From the NCBI GenBank assembly GCA_050329415.1, contig JBHJOS010000096.1, forward strand, positions 1 through 33,888: a stretch of 33,888 nt of DNA, read 5' to 3'. Below, in pieces: positions 30,876 through 33,888 of the stretch. Position numbers and translations under genes: made by a program. Position 1 is the stretch's first letter, and each line of letters opens with the position of its first letter. The stretch comes from JANNOG01 sp050329415. Lineage in GTDB: Bacteria > Actinomycetota > Actinomycetes > Actinomycetales > JBBAYJ01. The notes under the pieces were generated by a model. It searched no databases. It was not told the DNA's origin and was given only the letters and a program-made list of their open reading frames with translations.

Positions 30876-31802
30876 TCAGTACTGCAGCCGCAGGGCGATC
30901 AGCCCCGGGTAGACGGCGAACAGGACCGTGACCGGGAGGACCAGGAAGACGACGGGCATCATCATGGCGATCTCCTTGCGGCCGCCCGACTCCATGAGCC
31001 GCCGGCGCCCCAGCTCGCGGACGTCCTGGGCCTGCGCCCGGAGCACCTCGGCGAGCGGGGTGCCACGCTCGACCGCAACGGTCACCCCGTCGACGAACCG
31101 GGCCAGCGGCGGGAGGCTGGTGCGGGACGCGAGCCCCTCGAGTGCCTCGACGAGGGAGGCGCCGGCCCGGGCGGCGGCCAGCGTGCGCCGGAGCTCGGCC
31201 GACAACTCCCCGGAGCACGTCGATGCCACCCGTTCGAGAGCCCCGACCGCACCCTCCCCCGCGCCCACGGAGAGGGCGAGGAGTTCGGCCACGGCGGGGA
31301 ACTCCTGCATCATCCGGTCCTCACGGCGCCGCACCTGCCAGGTGAGCGCCTGGTCGCGCAGCAGGACGGCCGACATCGTGGTGACGACGATGATCGCCAG
31401 CATGGGAAGCAGGGCGACGCCGCGTACCGCCGCGACCGCGAGCGCCGCCGCTGTCCCCGCCCCGAGGCCCGCGACTCCCCACACCACCTGCTCGGCACGG
31501 AACTGATCCACCGTCAGCCCCGCCCCGGCCTGCTCGAGACGTCGGCGAACCGTCCCGGGGCCGCCCGAGATGCGCTCCACCCAGCGCACGCCGTCCGCCA
31601 TGACGGGGGCGAGCAGCCGCGCCACGGCACCGTGTCGGCCCACCCGCTCCGCCGGACCGGTGACGTCGACGAGGTAGGGCTCGAGCCGGTCAACGAGGTC
31701 GATCGTGCGGCGCCACGGCACTCCCGCCATGACCAACCAGAGCCCCACGCCGAGCACCGAGCCCAGCAGCGCGCCCAGGGCGGGAGTGGCCGCAAGGCTC
31801 AC
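30876..31802 (-). CDS. tadC: Tad platform protein TadC (GspF-like)
   Basis: A 308-residue inner-membrane protein of the type II secretion F family. An N-terminal helix (ALLGSVLGVGLWLVMAGVPW), a paired central helix region (VVWGVAGLG...LPMLAIIVVTTMSAVLL), then the cytoplasmic GspF domain with REDRMMQEFPAVAELLALSVGAGEGAVGALERVA and two C-terminal helices. Gene order TadA-TadB-TadC fits. GTG start is inside the tadB stop (GTGA). Confidence 0.9.
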   Translation of the reverse strand: MSLAATPALGALLGSVLGVGLWLVMAGVPWRRTIDLVDRLEPYLVDVTGPAERVGRHGAVARLLAPVMADGVRWVERISGGPGTVRRRLEQAGAGLTVDQFRAEQVVWGVAGLGAGTAAALAVAAVRGVALLPMLAIIVVTTMSAVLLRDQALTWQVRRREDRMMQEFPAVAELLALSVGAGEGAVGALERVASTCSGELSAELRRTLAAARAGASLVEALEGLASRTSLPPLARFVDGVTVAVERGTPLAEVLRAQAQDVRELGRRRLMESGGRKEIAMMMPVVFLVLPVTVLFAVYPGLIALRLQY

Positions 31803-32659
31803 CGGAGCACCCGTTCCTCGTCCGGCAGCCGCCCGAGGCGGAGCATCAACTGGTACGCCGCCACGCTGAGGGCCGCCCCGACCGCGAGGACCAGGACACC
31901 CTCCAGCCGGTTGTACGCGGCGAGTGCCCCCGGTCGGGTGGCGAGCAGGGCGAGGACCAGCCACGGGGCCGCTACGGCGAGCCGGGCCGCCGCCACCGTC
32001 CAGGACTGCCGGGCCTCGATCTCCCCCCGGGTCCGCAGATCTTCCCGCAGGAAGGCCGACAGGGTGCGCAGCAGCCGGCCCAGGTCCGACCCGCCCACCT
32101 CGCGGGTGATGCGCAGCGCCTCGACCAGGCGGTCGGCCACCGGGTCCGCGAGGGCCTCCTTGAGCGCAGCCAGCGACTCCGAGAACCGACCCGTCGCCCG
32201 GTAGTCGCGCGCGAACCGGGCGAACGGCTGGCGCAGGGGCTCCGGGCCGCGCTCAGCCACCTGGGCGAGGGCCTCGGGCAACGACAACCCGGCGCGAACC
32301 GCGGACGTCAGGTTGTCCACGACGTCCGGCCACAGCTCGCGGAGGTCCGCGCGACGGCGCGCGGCCCGGTGCCGGACCAGTGCGAGCGGTGCCCAGGCTG
32401 CCGCCACGGCGAAGCACGCGGCAACGGCCGGCGCCCGGGACACTGCGCTCCCCGCGAGCATCACGGTCGTGGCGGTGCCCGCGGACACCGCCAGCAGCGA
32501 CCACGGAGAGACCGACGGAGCACCCGCCTGCACGAGGTCGTCCTTCAGGCGGAGATACCAGGCCGGGGGGGCGGCCGGCCTGGGCGCGCGCGGCCAGAAC
32601 GACCACCAGATCGACGCGAGTCCCGTTCCCAGCAGGAGCCCGACAAGTGTCCCGGTCAT
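31799..32659 (-). CDS. tadB: Tad platform protein TadB (GspF-like)
   Basis: A 286-residue membrane protein, second platform subunit. N-terminal helices at about 1-20 and 60-95, the GspF domain with LRELWPDVVDNLTSAVRAGLSLPEALAQVAERGP and ALRITREVGGSDLGRLLRTLSAFLREDLRTRGEIEARQS, then two C-terminal helices. ATG 32659 lies eight bases after the tadA stop. Confidence 0.9.
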   Translation of the reverse strand: MTGTLVGLLLGTGLASIWWSFWPRAPRPAAPPAWYLRLKDDLVQAGAPSVSPWSLLAVSAGTATTVMLAGSAVSRAPAVAACFAVAAAWAPLALVRHRAARRRADLRELWPDVVDNLTSAVRAGLSLPEALAQVAERGPEPLRQPFARFARDYRATGRFSESLAALKEALADPVADRLVEALRITREVGGSDLGRLLRTLSAFLREDLRTRGEIEARQSWTVAAARLAVAAPWLVLALLATRPGALAAYNRLEGVLVLAVGAALSVAAYQLMLRLGRLPDEERVLR

Positions 32660-32667
32660 GGCGGCAC

Positions 32668-33537
32668 TCAGCCCGCCAGCAGGGAGGTGAGATCGAGACC
32701 GGCGCGAGCGAACCGGTCCGGGTGCGGCGGGTGCCCGGAGGCCCGCACCAGCTGCCCGTCGGACCCGCTCGCGAAGACGGACGCCGTCTCGACGACGTCG
32801 TCCTCGACCCGACCTGGGACGGCCACCACCTCGCGGACCCGGCGTCGGCCGTCGGCGTCGAGCGCGACGTGGACGACCAGGTCGATGCTGATGGACACGG
32901 TGGGGACGACGAACCGGGCGCCGACGTTCTCCCCGGCGAGCAGTGGCAGGGTGCACATCTTCGTCACCGCCTCGCGGGCACTGTTGGCATGGATCGTGCA
33001 CATCCCCGGCAGCCCGGAATTCAGGGCAATGAGCAGGTCGAGGCTCTCCGCCTGGCGGACCTCCCCGACGATCAGGCGGCTCGGTCGCATCCGCAACGCC
33101 TCGGTCACGAGGCGGCGGAGGGGGACCTCGCCGGTCCCCTCCAGGGAGGGCTGGCGGCACTGGAGACCCACGACGTCCCGCTGCGGGATCCGGAGCTCGA
33201 ACACCTCTTCACAGGTGATGACGCGCTCCCGCGCCGGAATGGCGGCGGCGAGGCAGTTGAGGACCGTCGTCTTGCCGGCCTGCGTCCCCCCGGACACGAG
33301 GATGTTGAGCCCGGCGACGACAGCGGCCTCGAGGAACCGGGCGGCCTGGGCGGTCAGCGTCCCCAGGCGAACGAGGTCGTCGAGGCTGTCCGCGCGGACC
33401 ACGAACTTCCGGATGTTGACCGCCATGTGTTCGCGTGTGATGTCGGGGATGACGACGTGGAGCCGGGACCCGTCGGGCAGCGTGGCGTCGACGAAAGGGC
33501 TGCTGAGGTCGACCCGCCGCCCCGACGACTTGAGCAT
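32668..33537 (-). CDS. tadA: Tad secretion ATPase TadA/CpaF, N-terminally truncated
   Basis: Hexameric ATPase that powers Tad pilus assembly. From ATG 33537 it is 289 residues: Walker A GGTQAGKTT (83-91), acidic CEEVFEL, Walker B region ALRMRPSRLIVGEVR and the HIS box MCTIHANS. Family-like sequence continues upstream of this ATG in frame (GKVFVARHGVSELT...) to a TAG at 33642-33640, with no ATG, GTG or TTG between. Normal members are about 350-450 residues and have 80-120 more N-terminal residues, which are not found in any frame here. It may be a 5'-deleted gene or use an unusual start. Confidence 0.85.
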   Translation of the reverse strand: MLKSSGRRVDLSSPFVDATLPDGSRLHVVIPDITREHMAVNIRKFVVRADSLDDLVRLGTLTAQAARFLEAAVVAGLNILVSGGTQAGKTTVLNCLAAAIPARERVITCEEVFELRIPQRDVVGLQCRQPSLEGTGEVPLRRLVTEALRMRPSRLIVGEVRQAESLDLLIALNSGLPGMCTIHANSAREAVTKMCTLPLLAGENVGARFVVPTVSISIDLVVHVALDADGRRRVREVVAVPGRVEDDVVETASVFASGSDGQLVRASGHPPHPDRFARAGLDLTSLLAG

Positions 33538-33678
33538 CCGCTCGACGAGGTCGCGAACCTCACCGGAGGTGAGCAGGGTCGTCGTCAGCTCGCTGACGCC
33601 GTGGCGGGCGACGAAGACCTTGCCCGGGGGTACGGTTGGCTAGGGGTGGCCCCGGAGGTGTCGGGGTGTGACGCGACA

Positions 33679-33703
33679 GCGGGCCGGGTTAGCTCCGACC
33701 CGC
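33679..33703. terminator. Hairpin after the DUF1508 gene
   Basis: Nine-pair stem (33679-33687 with 33695-33703, one G-U pair) and seven-base loop, 23 bases past the DUF1508 stop and before the truncated tadA. It would cut tadA off from upstream transcription. Confidence 0.5.
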
Positions 33704-33726
33704 CTGCCGCGTCAGCCGACCGCCGG

Positions 33727-33888
33727 TCAGTAGCGGCGGGCGGCGCTGCGGGTGAGGTCGACGGTCTGCGCCGTCGCGGCCTCCCGCTTGACGGTGTTGA
33801 TCGCGGCCTGGGCGTCGGACTTGTTGTAGTAGGTCTCCGACGAGGCTAGGACCCTGCCGTTGTCGGCGACGGCCCGCCAGTAGTAGGA
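33727..33888 (-). CDS. DUF1508 (YegP-like) protein, 5' part outside window
   Basis: Only the last 53 codons are present: SYYWRAVADNGRVLASS, ETYYNKSDAQAAINTVKREA and a short basic end (LTRSAARRY). This is the DUF1508 pattern (FYWRL..NG..IA.SE.Y..K..A..GI..VK), found singly or in tandem in YegP-like proteins of unknown function. The start and any first repeat lie beyond the right edge. Confidence 0.8.
   Translation of the reverse strand, partial: SYYWRAVADNGRVLASSETYYNKSDAQAAINTVKREAATAQTVDLTRSAARRY

Noticed and set aside
33600..33726. Simple frameshift explaining the missing TadA N-terminus
   Set aside because: Reading the neighbouring frame across the CCCCC run gives no TadA-like sequence upstream, so a single-base error would not restore the domain.

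Overview
The window is 33.9 kb of very GC-rich DNA with codons strongly biased to G/C in the third position, many GTG starts and many 4-base start/stop overlaps. Gene content and order point to the class Actinomycetia: a clpS / DUF2017 / mec-cysO-cysM-murI-MBL-rph-rdgB block like the one in Mycobacterium, prfB-ftsE-ftsX-M23-smpB, DUF3039, and a compact Tad locus. The genus cannot be fixed from the sequence. A rhodopsin gene suggests a light-exposed habitat (surface water, rock or soil surface). There are no tRNA or rRNA genes, IS elements or CRISPR arrays.

Layout. 1-7316 (minus): one long co-directional block, mec-cysO-cysM-murI-(MBL/esterase fusion)-rph-rdgB, then a membrane molybdopterin oxidoreductase cut by the window edge. 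It combines CysO-thiocarboxylate cysteine synthesis, peptidoglycan D-glutamate supply, probable cAMP turnover, RNA 3' processing and nucleotide-pool cleaning. 7317-9308: a proton-pumping rhodopsin (plus) convergent with pyrF (minus), separated by a 17-bp hairpin; together they interrupt the usual DUF2017-mec adjacency. 9309-10632 (minus): DUF3039, clpS, DUF2017. 10714-11744 (plus): azlCD amino-acid exporter. 11770-13817 (minus): malic enzyme and an AlgH/YqgE-type protein. 13896-15025 (plus): an ECF-type sigma factor coupled to an O6-alkylguanine methyltransferase.

15027-22564 carries the tmRNA gene ssrA and, 2.2 kb away on the same strand, its partner smpB, followed by an M23 coiled-coil hydrolase, ftsX, ftsE and prfB. 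A plus-strand VapBC toxin-antitoxin pair and a cytochrome P450 sit between ssrA and smpB. 22624-25901 is a two-component system preceded by five 11-bp direct repeats; the histidine kinase 3' end overlaps, antisense, the 3' end of a TAXI solute-binding lipoprotein gene that has no permease nearby. Then come an SDR oxidoreductase, a P-loop kinase and two unknown membrane proteins. 29319-33537 (minus) is a Tad-type locus (TadA, TadB, TadC, Flp-like pilin, two TadE-like, one TadG-like) whose ATPase lacks its N-terminal region; a DUF1508 gene runs off the right edge.

Points of interest: the rhodopsin has a DTE proton-pump motif and a glycine at the carotenoid-antenna window; an MBL phosphodiesterase is fused in frame to a hormone-sensitive-lipase-type esterase; CysO has a residue after its diglycine; the tmRNA tag looks long; the two-component/TAXI locus looks like a dedicated sensor; TadA is truncated; and many genes here appear leaderless (a -10-like hexamer 6-9 bases before the start codon and no Shine-Dalgarno).
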